Below, one piece after another: positions 27,220 to 35,418 of a stretch of DNA of 64,000 bases; position 1 is the first letter of the stretch; each line of letters starts with the position of its first letter. Source of the stretch: an uncultured Collinsella sp. (lineage in GTDB: Bacteria; Actinomycetota; Coriobacteriia; Coriobacteriales; Coriobacteriaceae); contig CAUBPS010000010.1 of NCBI GenBank assembly GCA_958437935.1, forward strand, positions 1-64,000, in the 5' to 3' direction. The notes under the pieces were generated by a model. That model worked only from the letters and a program-made list of their open reading frames with translations. It was not told the origin of the DNA and did no database searches. The position numbers and the translations under genes were made by a program.

Positions 27220-28557
27220 ATGGACGAGATGTTTGCCATTAAATGTCAAAACTGCGGCGGCCCTATGTACTCGCACCAGGCTAAGCGCAGCTTTGAGTGC
27301 GCCCATTGCGGCGCGGTCGTTCCGTGGCAGGCCGATGCAGGGGAGCCCAAGAGCGCTTTGGGCATTCGCCATGCGCCGTTGACGGTGGTGGATGGACTGC
27401 TCAAGCTCACGCATGTGTCGCAACTCGAGCGCCCGGAGGACCCGGACTGGTATTTCTTCAATTCGCACTGGCGCAATCAGTCGGTCCTGGAACATCTGCT
27501 GTGGGAGGATCGCGGCACGGCGCAGGAGTTCCAAGAAGCCACGCATGTGAGCATTCCTTGCCCCTTCTGCGGAGCGTCCTTTGAGGGCGAGTCGACCCAG
27601 CGCGTGTTTGAGTGCCCGTCCTGCGGCAATAAGATCGGCGTCGCCGACCTGCTCAAGCCCGGTACCTTCAGCAAGCGCCTGACCATGGGCGTTGGTGCGG
27701 AGTATGTACCTGAGCAGGGTGTTTCCTGCGAAATCTCGCCGCAGCAGGCGCGTGCCAACGCGCTGCAGCTGGTGCGCCAGTACCCCGACGCCTTTGCCGG
27801 GCACGACGTGGAAGATGCGATCCAAAACGACATGATGCTCTTCTACTTCCCCATGGCGCTCGCGGATTTGCGCATGATGGCGAGCTTCCCGGGCAAGGGC
27901 CTGAGCAAGGAGACCCTGGTGTACTACGAGGTGCTCGACTGGGCGTATCCGAGGGCAAACTATCTGGATGTTCGCCTTATGGGCATTCTGGAGCCGTGGG
28001 ACTTTGCCAAGGTCGGTCCGTTCGATCCCGCCATACAGGAAGGCGACTTCCGCGTCGTCTCCGTCGATGCATCTACCAAGGACCAGGTGGTCATTGATAA
28101 GTTGGCGCTCGACGTTGCGGGCAACGATGCCGAGGCCGTACTGGGGCTCAATAAAAAGAGCATCCGAACCTGGGCGCGCAAGGCCCGCAAGCATAAGGAT
28201 GGCCTGGTGATGGTGCCGGTCTACTTTGTCGATCGTCCGGCGACGGACAGCCGCGATGGCGAGCAGGTGCGCATTGCCGTAAACGGACAGACGGGTCGCG
28301 CGGCCGCGGTGGTGTTTAGTGACAAGCGCGAAACGCACGTCGTGGCGCCGCTCAATCCGAGCCTGCATCTGTCCGGTGAGAGCACCGTGCATGCCACGCC
28401 CATCGAGGTCAAATACGTTAAGTCGCCGTTTCTGTACCAGATCGTGCGCCGTGGAGGCGGCGAGCAACCGCGCCAGGTTGCAGCGGTTGCCGAGGGTTCC
28501 TACCGAGAAGAAAAGCCCAAACGCAAGGGCTTGCTCGCTGCGATCTTTGGGAAGTAG
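27220..28557 (+). CDS. Double zinc-ribbon protein of unknown function
   Basis: A 445-residue soluble protein. Two zinc ribbons are visible: C-x2-C...C-x2-C near residues 8-28 (CQNCGG ... CAHCGA) and a second near 112-137 (CPFCGA ... CPSCGN). The remaining 300 residues are a mixed alpha/beta region without a family I recognise; the C-terminus is Lys/Arg-rich (EEKPKRKGLLAAIFGK). Similar TFIIB-type zinc-ribbon proteins occur in Coriobacteria with no assigned role. The ATG at 27220 has AAAGGAGG eight bases upstream. It appears to be transcribed alone. Confidence 0.65.
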   Translation: MDEMFAIKCQNCGGPMYSHQAKRSFECAHCGAVVPWQADAGEPKSALGIRHAPLTVVDGLLKLTHVSQLERPEDPDWYFFNSHWRNQSVLEHLLWEDRGTAQEFQEATHVSIPCPFCGASFEGESTQRVFECPSCGNKIGVADLLKPGTFSKRLTMGVGAEYVPEQGVSCEISPQQARANALQLVRQYPDAFAGHDVEDAIQNDMMLFYFPMALADLRMMASFPGKGLSKETLVYYEVLDWAYPRANYLDVRLMGILEPWDFAKVGPFDPAIQEGDFRVVSVDASTKDQVVIDKLALDVAGNDAEAVLGLNKKSIRTWARKARKHKDGLVMVPVYFVDRPATDSRDGEQVRIAVNGQTGRAAAVVFSDKRETHVVAPLNPSLHLSGESTVHATPIEVKYVKSPFLYQIVRRGGGEQPRQVAAVAEGSYREEKPKRKGLLAAIFGK

Positions 28558-28695
28558 GGGAGTAGCGCCGGTTGTTGCCGTAACGTGATGGCCGGGGGTG
28601 CGGGGCGGCTCTCAGGAGTGCGGGCTGCTGTCTGATTGTTTGAGGGTGCCAGATGTAAATAAACAGTGGAGCGGCTGCAAAAGAGCTGCCTCACT

Positions 28696-28804
28696 GGGTA
28701 AAATCAGGTTGTGCCGCGGAACCCGCTCCTCAGCGCTTAAACTTCGGAGACGCGGGCAACGCAGGTATTATCGTCTAGGGCCGGCTGCAACCGGCCCTTT
28801 TCTA
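28696..28804 (+). ncRNA. Candidate small RNA ending in a bidirectional-type terminator
   Basis: From GGGTAAAATC at 28696 the sequence shows a stem of CCCGC (28722) with GCGGG (28752), then a strong terminator GGGCCGG-CTGCAA-CCGGCCC-TTTT at 28778-28801. No reading frame is convincing. The motifs GGGTAAAATC, GCCGCGGAAyCCGC and GCGGGCAACGC recur in the same order on the opposite strand at 28985-28943, leading into a 30-codon frame that runs towards this terminator. I infer an ~95-nt RNA; transcription is not shown by the sequence alone. Confidence 0.4.
28778..28802 (+). terminator. Strong hairpin terminator
   Basis: Seven perfect GC pairs (GGGCCGG/CCGGCCC) around CTGCAA, with TTTT after the plus-strand arm. 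The minus strand has no long U-tract but the same stem could trim a convergent transcript. Confidence 0.75.
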
Positions 28805-28823
28805 TGACTCCCTTCGCTATCCG

Positions 28824-28916
28824 TTACTGCTTATATTCCCGCCAGATCGCGTAGAGGTTCCGGGCAATGCCGGTCGCGTACATCGAGAGGCGCAGGATTT
28901 CAAGAAACAAGTTCAT
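28824..28916 (-). CDS. Candidate 30-residue hydrophobic peptide (possible type I toxin)
   Basis: A short minus-strand frame that begins MNLFLEILRLSMYATG and ends AIWREYKQ: a hydrophobic or amphipathic N-terminal helix with a charged tail, as in small membrane-active toxins. GGGGTGA sits five bases before the ATG, a good SD. The 5' leader (28985-28917) contains GGGTAAAATC, GCCGCGGAATCCGC and GCGGGCAACGC, which also occur in the convergent candidate RNA at 28696-28762. Such convergent small-RNA/small-peptide layout recalls type I toxin-antitoxin loci of the Fst or TxpA kind. No family match is claimed; a chance frame is possible. Confidence 0.35.
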   Translation of the reverse strand: MNLFLEILRLSMYATGIARNLYAIWREYKQ

Positions 28917-28985
28917 AGGCTTCACCCCAATCGGAGATCGGAGCGTTGCCCGCAGGCGGATTCCGCGGCAGACAAGATTTTACCC

Positions 28986-29281
28986 TATACGCCGCAGCGG
29001 GGGATATCTGACCCCAGTGTTAGAGTGGTGTCCATTTGCATGGATGACCGGGCATGATCGCGACATGTCCTGGAGTTGAAATGCCGCTGGGGATACGAGG
29101 GGGAGCCGGGGTCGGATGTTGGGGCTCAACGAAGCAAGTGGCGCTTCTGTCTTTTTGGGATCGGGGATGCGAATCAGCCTGCAGCAATGGGCCCAGCTCG
29201 ATTCGGGGCGCAGTGAGTCCCGAATCGAGCGTTCCTGGCTGCCATGCATGTCAGGTGATGAAAGCCCACAGCGGCATCGCC
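28986..29281. other. Gene-poor stretch with a 12-bp inverted repeat
   Basis: I see no supported gene here. GCTCGATTCGGG at 29196-29207 and CCCGAATCGAGC at 29219-29230 form a perfect 12-bp stem with an 11-nt loop but no U-tract on either strand; it lies downstream of the minus-strand HTH gene and could stabilise its mRNA end or be an operator-like palindrome. Confidence 0.45.
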
Positions 29282-29608
29282 TTACACGGCAACGGGGGCC
29301 TCTTTGGGGCGTCCCACCCTTGGTGCATCGGCGAGTCGTGCCTCGATGGAGGCTTTGGACATCATGTGCTTGGTGCCATCCTTCCATGAATCCAGCAGTC
29401 CTGCATTTAGCAGTTGTGACACCCGTGCTGAGCTAACACCGAGCATACGCGCGGCATCCACTGCGGTGACGGCGGGAATGTCGCCGAGTTCGCGGTTGAC
29501 GGCTACAGCGATAATCTTGCCGCCGTGTCGCGGCTCATGTCCGAAGTCTGGCACGGGAAGTTCAATGCCGTCCGAATCAAAGAACTCGAATTCCCATACG
29601 TAAACCAG
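29282..29608 (-). CDS. HTH protein, probable internally deleted HicB-like antitoxin
   Basis: A DNA-binding protein whose C-terminal part (VTAVDAARMLGVSSARVSQLLNAG) is a MerR/excisionase-like helix-turn-helix, ending GRPKEAPVAV. The frame is open upstream of a GTG at 29554, and a perfect GAGGAGGT lies five bases before CTG at 29608, which would give 108 residues beginning VYVWEFEFFDSDG. Coriobacterial homologues, as I recall them, carry a HicB-like domain of about 40-60 residues between that N-terminus and the HTH; here it is nearly absent, suggesting an in-frame deletion. No toxin partner is adjacent. It may be a surviving fragment or a non-ATG-started regulator. Confidence 0.5.
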   Translation of the reverse strand: MVYVWEFEFFDSDGIELPVPDFGHEPRHGGKIIAVAVNRELGDIPAVTAVDAARMLGVSSARVSQLLNAGLLDSWKDGTKHMMSKASIEARLADAPRVGRPKEAPVAV

Positions 29609-29809
29609 GTAAGACCTCCTCTAATGGCGAATAATACGAGGCGTGCTCCTAGAATATTCCGGTCGCATCGATGCAGCTGAGCATACCTATCTTAAAGCCT
29701 CGCGCGGACACGAATTGCTTTGCTGTCTGGCACCTTCGCATGGGAGCCTTGCGGTGACTAAAATGTGGCCATAGAGACAGTTTTAGCGAACCCCACGGGA
29801 GTGACGCGT

Positions 29810-30079
29810 ATGGACAACAACACGCTGCTGTTCCAGGACAAAGGTTCGGGTAGGTTTAAAGACGTCAAGATCTACCCTAACCGCATCGAGGTGCTCAAGA
29901 AGGGCACTTTTGGTGGCAAGCACACCGAGATTGTTTATCTTAAGGACATTACGGGGGTCAGCAGGATCAAGGGCCGCGACGTTTTCCTACGTAACAGGCT
30001 GTTGACTGCCTGTGTCTTTAGTCTGAGCAGCCGCTCCCAAGCTCAGGAGTTCGTGAATGCGCTGAACATGGTGATGTAG
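29810..30079 (+). CDS. Small PH-like domain protein
   Basis: An 89-residue protein with alternating beta-strand pattern (TLLFQDKGSGRFKDVKIYPNRIEVLKKG) and a C-terminal amphipathic helix (SQAQEFVNALNMV), which is the layout of short bacterial PH or GRAM-like domains. Such proteins often detect stress or bind membranes, but function here is unknown. The start ATG at 29810 is preferred over an ATA-region start at 29765 because GGGAGTG precedes it and the fold begins there. It converges on the PI-PLC gene with a shared terminator region between them. Confidence 0.6.
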   Translation: MDNNTLLFQDKGSGRFKDVKIYPNRIEVLKKGTFGGKHTEIVYLKDITGVSRIKGRDVFLRNRLLTACVFSLSSRSQAQEFVNALNMVM

Positions 30080-30103
30080 CCGATAACGGTGTTCGGGCTA
30101 AGG

Positions 30104-30139
30104 TAAAAATCGGGGCGCAGAACGGTATTCTGCGCCCCC
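30104..30139 (-). terminator. Terminator of the PI-PLC gene
   Basis: GGGGCGCAGAA-CGGTA-TTCTGCGCCCC at 30112-30138 is a perfect 11-bp stem; on the minus strand it is followed by GATTTTTACC, a U-tract. Confidence 0.75.
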
Positions 30140-30175
30140 CCCAATTGAGTCGATGTGTCTAAAAGGCGGGCTTGC

Positions 30176-32665
30176 CTATTCGCTGTCGTCCCCAACGTTT
30201 TCGCGGTCATTGGCAAGCATCGCCGCGCCGGCGACCGTTGTCGCCATGGCGGCAGCGGCGAGCCCGGCGGCAATGCCGGAGCCGTCGCCCGTGTCGGCGA
30301 GTTTTCCGCCCGAGCCCTTGCCCTTGTTGCCCTTACCATTCTTATCAGCGCTGCCTGCGCTGGAACCCGTGCCGCTGCCGGTGCCGCCTGCACTGTCCGA
30401 GGCCGCTACGGTAAAGTTTGCGGCTCCGTCGCTGGCGAGCGTGTAGTTCTGCGCCGCGTCGCCCAACAGACCTTTCGCACGCACCCAATACGTCCCCGCG
30501 GCAAATGCCTCGCCCTCGGCCATTGCCGTGCCCGGAGCGCCGTCCGCGTCGTGCACAAACTCGAGCTGGGCGGTGCAGGCGTCGGTTTCGAGCTTGCCCT
30601 CGAGTGATGCCGCAATCTTGGCGCGCACGTCTTCGCCGGCCTTAAGGCCTTCGAGTCCCTCAAAATGGGGCGTCAGCGCGAGCGGATCGATATCGATGGG
30701 CACGAAGCCCTGCAGTCCTGTAGCGGTCTCGTTGCCCAGGGCGTCGACATCCACGTATTCGATGGCAAACGCGCTGCCAGAAGCGGCCACGTTGAGTACG
30801 TTGCTGCTGTTAACGAGGCGGAAACGGCCCTCGCCAACGGTCTTGCCATCCTGGAATGAGGCATCGCTCAGCGAGTCGCCGTACGTCATGCGCATGCGGG
30901 TCGGGAGATAGTACGGGAGATAGTACGAAGCCGTCTGCTTGTGCTCCGTATCGTAATTGCGCTGGTAGATGCTCCGGGCCAGCGCCGCATCAACAAAGTC
31001 GGATGCGATGATGCCAATGTGCTTGAGGTAATCTGACTTTGTATCCTCGATGCCGCTGGGATTGATGTACGGGCTCTTATACAGATGCTCGTTGACTACT
31101 CGTGCCGAGGTAAAAGGATTGCCTCCGTGCGACAAGCCCGTGCAGCTGGTGTAGTTGATAGACCAGCAACGCTCCAGGACTTTCTCCTTGGCCCCGTTAT
31201 CGTCCTCGACATCTACCTCGTTGCGCGTGCGCCCGGTCGTTTCCTTCAGCGCATTATCGACCCAGCTGAGCTTGTCGGTTCCCGTGAGTTTGTACTTGTC
31301 CTGGGCGTATACCTTGGTGCAATAGGGCTCTTTGTCGCCTGTTTCCCCCGCGGCTTCAAAGCCCTGCGCGTCTTGGACGAGGCACATGGAACTGCTGTCG
31401 GTGTGCGCTGCGATTTTGTTATCCCATTCGGTGAGGTCGAGTCCCCACGTGTGGCCGCTTACGCTGTCGCCGTCGAGTCCAAATCGACGTAGCAGGACGA
31501 TCTTTCCGCGCACCTCGCCCAGTGTGGGAACGCGGCTCGACGTATAGAACAGTTTGGGGTTGTCGTCCAAAACCTTGGCGAAAGCCGTCGTAACACTTTC
31601 GTCGGTAGCCTCGTCGTTGCCTCGTGATACAAGCATGATGAGCGCTTCTGTCGGGTTTTCGTTCAAAAACGTTTTGAAGTACCCGATGACATCGGAGAGA
31701 TGCAGATAGTTCCCGTCTTTTTTGAGTAGGTAGAAAATCCCGTGGTCGATGCCGGGGTCATCGCCCTTTCCGAGCCGGATATCAAAATAGCGAATGCCTT
31801 CGAGCAACTGCGTGGGAATGTAATCCTGCTGGCATTTTACTTGCGAGGATTGGGGCTCAGTGTCGTTGTCCACGCTGCAGGTGCCCGAATCGTGCGTACC
31901 CGGGATGCTCAGCTCGTCGAGGAACTTGTCGTCGTCGACGTATTTCATCCAACATGGTCCGTCGACGTAGCTGCTGTACGTGATCCAGTCGAGGCTGCTA
32001 ACCGTGGCATCGTTCTTTTTCATGTCGTAACCGATAAGTTCGAGCTCCCACGGAATGCTCTTACTCTTATGGCAGATCTTATTGTTGTCCTGGTCTTTGC
32101 CGTTCGATTCTATTGCCAGGTACTTAATGTCTTTTTTCTCGGTTTCTTTCTCGACCGTGCGGTCTCGGATGATATAGGTTCCGTTTGATTGACGCTCGAA
32201 CGTAAAAGCGCGGCTGGGCTTGTTGTCATACTCGCCGCCCCATACGTGGATGACCTTTCCATCTTTGTCCGAGTCGTCGTCGACCGACCAAATGCTGTAG
32301 CCCGTCTTTTTATGCTCTTCGAAATTGAGCAAGGTGCGGATGGCGTACCAGTTTGTATCGTCCTTCTTGGTCGTTACGTTCTCAAGGATGAGCTTGCTGG
32401 ACGTGCCGTCGTTAAACAGGTGGCAGACGTTGCCGCGAACGTTGCCGTCTTGGTTGACGCTCGCGGTGCGAAAATAGCCCGCGGGGCGAAGGCGAATGAC
32501 GAAATTGTGGAGGCTGTCCGACGCTGTGGCAGCGTCGTCTGCAAATGCCGCGCGCACGGGGAGGCCCAATCCCGCGGTTTCGGGCAGGCTTACAAAAGGC
32601 GACAATGCTGCGAGTCCTAGGCCCAACGTGAATGCTCGACGGCTGATGGCGTGGTGTTCGGTCAT
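30176..32665 (-). CDS. Exported PI-PLC X-domain protein with Tat-type signal and LADTG anchor
   Basis: An 829-residue extracellular phosphoinositide-phospholipase-C-like enzyme. Residues 1-42 form a twin-arginine-type signal (SRRAFTLG, cleavage near AFA-DD). After a ~200-residue lectin-like beta region, the PI-PLC X core shows PGTHDSGT near 255 (first catalytic His), YFDIRLG and DHGIF near 307 (second His). A C-terminal beta-sandwich domain follows, then a Ser/Gly-rich spacer and a wall-sorting-like tail: LADTG near 788, an Ala-rich hydrophobic segment and a charged end. LADTG deviates from LPxTG, so sortase use is inference. PI-PLCs cleave phosphatidylinositol or GPI anchors; the substrate in a gut bacterium is unknown. 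Monocistronic. Confidence 0.82.
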   Translation of the reverse strand: MTEHHAISRRAFTLGLGLAALSPFVSLPETAGLGLPVRAAFADDAATASDSLHNFVIRLRPAGYFRTASVNQDGNVRGNVCHLFNDGTSSKLILENVTTKKDDTNWYAIRTLLNFEEHKKTGYSIWSVDDDSDKDGKVIHVWGGEYDNKPSRAFTFERQSNGTYIIRDRTVEKETEKKDIKYLAIESNGKDQDNNKICHKSKSIPWELELIGYDMKKNDATVSSLDWITYSSYVDGPCWMKYVDDDKFLDELSIPGTHDSGTCSVDNDTEPQSSQVKCQQDYIPTQLLEGIRYFDIRLGKGDDPGIDHGIFYLLKKDGNYLHLSDVIGYFKTFLNENPTEALIMLVSRGNDEATDESVTTAFAKVLDDNPKLFYTSSRVPTLGEVRGKIVLLRRFGLDGDSVSGHTWGLDLTEWDNKIAAHTDSSSMCLVQDAQGFEAAGETGDKEPYCTKVYAQDKYKLTGTDKLSWVDNALKETTGRTRNEVDVEDDNGAKEKVLERCWSINYTSCTGLSHGGNPFTSARVVNEHLYKSPYINPSGIEDTKSDYLKHIGIIASDFVDAALARSIYQRNYDTEHKQTASYYLPYYLPTRMRMTYGDSLSDASFQDGKTVGEGRFRLVNSSNVLNVAASGSAFAIEYVDVDALGNETATGLQGFVPIDIDPLALTPHFEGLEGLKAGEDVRAKIAASLEGKLETDACTAQLEFVHDADGAPGTAMAEGEAFAAGTYWVRAKGLLGDAAQNYTLASDGAANFTVAASDSAGGTGSGTGSSAGSADKNGKGNKGKGSGGKLADTGDGSGIAAGLAAAAMATTVAGAAMLANDRENVGDDSE

Positions 32666-32870
32666 AACTCCTCCGTTCGCAGGGTGCGGTTATGCGCTCG
32701 TTTTGGATACTATACTGCCCAGATGTTTAAAGGCGTCGGCTTAAATTGTCTGCATGGCGCTATTAATCGGCGGGCGGACGTGCTGAGGCGCTTGTCTATT
32801 GGTGCTACTGGCGCGCTTGGGATAGTTTTGGAGTCCGGCATCCTCGCGTTCGCCAGCTACCGGCATAAGA

Positions 32871-32902
32871 AAGGGAGGGCCGGTGAGCCGACCCTCCCTT
32901 GG
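32871..32902 (-). terminator. Terminator of the first lipoprotein gene
   Basis: AAGGGAGGGCCGG-TGAG-CCGACCCTCCCTT forms a near-perfect stem; on the minus strand it is followed by TCTTATG-type U-rich sequence. Confidence 0.65.
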
Positions 32903-32969
32903 TACGAAGCGCTGGGTTACTGTCGCTTGCTTCGCTGCGCTCGTGTTTCCCGTTGCGCTCGCCAGTCGC

Positions 32970-33563
32970 TTAGCGCTTAATCTCGATATCGTCGAGCTTA
33001 ACATCCATAGCCTCGGTCTTGGCCTTGGCGATATCATCGGCAAATTCCAGGGACTTCATCATGGTCTCGACGGCGTCCTTGTGCTCTTCGACGTTGTCGA
33101 TGCTCACGTAGACGCTGCCGCCGCCGGCTTCGGTGAAGTACTCAGTCGTCACGCCGCCCGAGTGTGTATAGGAAGCGTTGCGCCAAGTCTTGCCGTTGTA
33201 CTTGACGGGGTCATTCTCGGTCCACTCAAAGCTGGCCTTCCACTTTGCCTCGTAGTCGAACAGCTCATCGGCGTTCTTGTCAGAGTCGAAGACGGGGATG
33301 AAGCGATCGCTGGCGTGCTCGCTCTCGGTGAACTTAAACTGGGTCCTATCGGCCGTGTCGCCGGCAACGTCGGTGATCTCGACGCCCTCGGGAACCTCGA
33401 CCTTAAACCAAATGAAGTCGGTCCTCATATCCACGGCTGGCTTTTCTGCTCCGCCGCCACCGCTACTGCCGGTAGCGCCGCCGCTGCCACCGCAGCCCAT
33501 CAGGGCAACCGCGGCAAAGAGACTGATGCAGAGGGTGAGAATCGCAAAGGCCTTCTTTTTCAT
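32970..33563 (-). CDS. Lipoprotein, paralogue of the upstream neighbour
   Basis: A 197-residue lipoprotein. The signal peptide (MKKKAFAILTLCISLFAAVAL) ends in the lipobox LMGC, followed by a Gly/Ser linker. The mature part (DFIWFKVEVPEGVEI, DRFIPVFDSDKNADELF, YTHSGGVTTEYF) aligns by eye along its whole length with the protein encoded at 33805-34404, so the two arose by tandem duplication. No known domain is recognised; both may bind a ligand at the cell surface. GAGGAGG precedes the ATG. Each gene has its own hairpin terminator, suggesting separate transcripts. Confidence 0.75.
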   Translation of the reverse strand: MKKKAFAILTLCISLFAAVALMGCGGSGGATGSSGGGGAEKPAVDMRTDFIWFKVEVPEGVEITDVAGDTADRTQFKFTESEHASDRFIPVFDSDKNADELFDYEAKWKASFEWTENDPVKYNGKTWRNASYTHSGGVTTEYFTEAGGGSVYVSIDNVEEHKDAVETMMKSLEFADDIAKAKTEAMDVKLDDIEIKR

Positions 33564-33705
33564 GGTCGTGTCCTCCTCGATCTGTAACCGCCCATGGATT
33601 ACCTGTCTTTACTGTACGCGTGGACGGCTCGCTAGGGTGGGCCATGTGTCCCATTCTGAGGGCCGGATTTGCGCCGTTAAGTGGCAATATGTTCGGGCGC
33701 AAAAG

Positions 33706-33736
33706 AGGGGAGGGCTGGTGCTGTCGGCCCTCCCCG
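33706..33736 (-). terminator. Terminator of the second lipoprotein gene
   Basis: GGGGAGGGC-tggtgctgtcg-GCCCTCCCC forms a 9-bp GC stem; the minus strand continues TCTTTTGCG. Confidence 0.7.
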
Positions 33737-33804
33737 GGTTGGGCGCCCGTTGTTTTAATGGGGCGCATGTGCGCGGGTGCGCGTAGGCGCGTGCGGGTGT
33801 CCCG

Positions 33805-34404
33805 TTACTTGATCTCGATGCTCGAAATCTCGACTTCGCGTGCCTCGGAAACTGCCTCTTCCATGTCATCGGGGAACTCGATGGAGTTGAGGAGTGCCTC
33901 GGCTTCTTTCTTGTGCTGGTCGAAGTTCGAGATGAGGACGTAGACGCTTCCCGGCTCAACATCGGTAAAAAGCATGGTTGAGATGCCGCTGTTGTCCTCG
34001 TATGTTCCGACGAGCCACGTCCTGCCGTTATACTCGACGGACCCGCCATCCTTCCACTGGAACGTATCCCCCTTCTTTTCCGCCTGGTCGGCGTGGGATT
34101 CCTCGGCCGTCAGCGCTTTTTTCCAAACGGGGATAAAGCGATCGGCCGAGGCGTTCTCGTCTTCGGGGAAGGTGAGCTGGACCCTGTCGGCATTCTTGCC
34201 GGCAGAGTCGCTTACGCCGACGCCCTCGGGCATCTCGACCTTAAACCAGATGTAGTCGGTCTTCTTGGCGACGGGGGCCTTTTCCTTGCTCTCGCTCTTG
34301 GGGGCGCTGCCGCCGCCCGATGCGCTCCCGCCGCAGCCCACAAGGGCGAGCGCGGCAAAGAGGGCGATGCAAAGGGAAAGGATTGATAGGGTCTTTTTCA
34401 TCAT
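33805..34404 (-). CDS. Lipoprotein, tandem paralogue
   Basis: A 199-residue lipoprotein with signal MMKKTLSILSLCIALFAAL and lipobox LVGC, then a Gly/Ser linker and Lys/Glu-rich spacer. The mature domain (TDYIWFKVEMPEGVGV, DRFIPVWKKALTAEE, WLVGTYEDNSGIST, SVYVLISNFDQHKKEAEALL) mirrors the neighbour at 32970-33563. It matches no family I can name. The start is ATG 34404: AAGGAGG lies eight bases upstream, whereas the longer frame to 34437 has no SD. The shared DxIWFKVEMPEGV motif suggests a common ligand-binding fold. Confidence 0.75.
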   Translation of the reverse strand: MMKKTLSILSLCIALFAALALVGCGGSASGGGSAPKSESKEKAPVAKKTDYIWFKVEMPEGVGVSDSAGKNADRVQLTFPEDENASADRFIPVWKKALTAEESHADQAEKKGDTFQWKDGGSVEYNGRTWLVGTYEDNSGISTMLFTDVEPGSVYVLISNFDQHKKEAEALLNSIEFPDDMEEAVSEAREVEISSIEIK

Positions 34405-34783
34405 GGTGGCGTCCTCCTTGTCTGCTGATGACATCACGGCGCCGCATGCTGTTGGGGTACTGATTGCGCTGGCGGCGGATGTCTCTGTGTACTGTGCGAC
34501 TTATGCCTCCGTTCATCGCTTGTGGCCGTTGCGCGGCCGTTCCCCAACGGGTTCCTTACTTATAGATATGCCCCGGTTTGTACCGTCCGGGAGTCTCGAA
34601 AGGTGGGCCATGTGTCCCATGCTTGCGTTGTCGACGCCTATCGCGTGCCATAGAAATCCGCGATGGCCAGATGCGCTGACGCTCGCGTACTTATGGGCTA
34701 GACTTAGCACCATTACGTGATCGATGCGGTCAGCCGGCGTCGGCCGCCCGACCGATATATATGACTTGAAGGTGCGTGTGCGT

Positions 34784-35416
34784 ATGAGCCAAGAGATGAT
34801 GGATAAAACCTGTCGCGGTTTTGCCGAGGCGCTGGCCGCGCGCGAGCCGGTTCCCGGTGGTGGCAGCGCGAGCGCTTTTGTGGGCGCGCTGGGCGCCTCG
34901 CTGTGCGGAATGGTTGCCCGCTACGGTGCGACCAATCCTGCGCTTGCTGATCGTGCGGATGACCTGACGCGCGCGTTTGCCCAGGCAGACGAGTTGGCGC
35001 AGGAGCTTGTGGGTCTGGTCGCCGAGGACGTTCGTGCATACGGCCAGGTGTCCGCTGCGTACGGTATTCCGCGTGAGGACCCGGTCCGACCGGCTGCGAT
35101 TCAAGATGCGCTGCACGTGGCCGCCATGCCGCCGTATCGCATTATGGATGCCTGCGGGCGTGCGCTGGCGCTGCTCGAGGACATGGCCGACAAGGGTTCG
35201 CGTCAGCTGCTGTCCGATGTGGCGTGCGGCGCCGTGTTCTGCCGTGCCGCTATGCAGGGCGCGAGCTTGACGCTCTTTGCGAACACCACGTCTATGAAAG
35301 ATCGCGTTCGTGCCGAGGAGCTCGAGACGGCGTGTGATGAGCTGCTCGACACATGGTTGCCGCGCGCCGATGCGCTGGCGCGCCGCGCCGCCGACGCTGC
35401 AAGGAAGAGAGGATAG
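34784..35416 (+). CDS. fchA: Cyclodeaminase/methenyl-THF cyclohydrolase family protein
   Basis: A 210-residue helical protein of the FTCD-C/FchA family, which hydrolyses 5,10-methenyl-THF to 10-formyl-THF or deaminates formimino-THF. The folate-binding signature PVPGGGSASAFVGALGASL lies near residues 23-41. Its position directly before folD (2 bases between stop and start) supports a role in C1-folate interconversion with Fhs and FolD. The start is set at ATG 34784; in-frame GTG codons at 34772 and 34778 are alternatives given a distant AAGG. The length fits the family. Confidence 0.88.
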   Translation: MSQEMMDKTCRGFAEALAAREPVPGGGSASAFVGALGASLCGMVARYGATNPALADRADDLTRAFAQADELAQELVGLVAEDVRAYGQVSAAYGIPREDPVRPAAIQDALHVAAMPPYRIMDACGRALALLEDMADKGSRQLLSDVACGAVFCRAAMQGASLTLFANTTSMKDRVRAEELETACDELLDTWLPRADALARRAADAARKRG

Positions 35417-35418
35417 CC

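Noticed and set aside
28690..28804. Candidate tmRNA, 6S RNA, SRP RNA or T-box leader.
   Set aside because: No SRP GGAAG tetraloop region, no tmRNA tRNA-like ends, no T-box UGGNACCGCG bulge; left as an unnamed candidate small RNA.
29054..29436. Plus-strand frames of about 100 codons in the gene-poor stretch.
   Set aside because: Composition is irregular, there are no ribosome sites or family motifs, and they overlap the supported minus-strand HTH gene.
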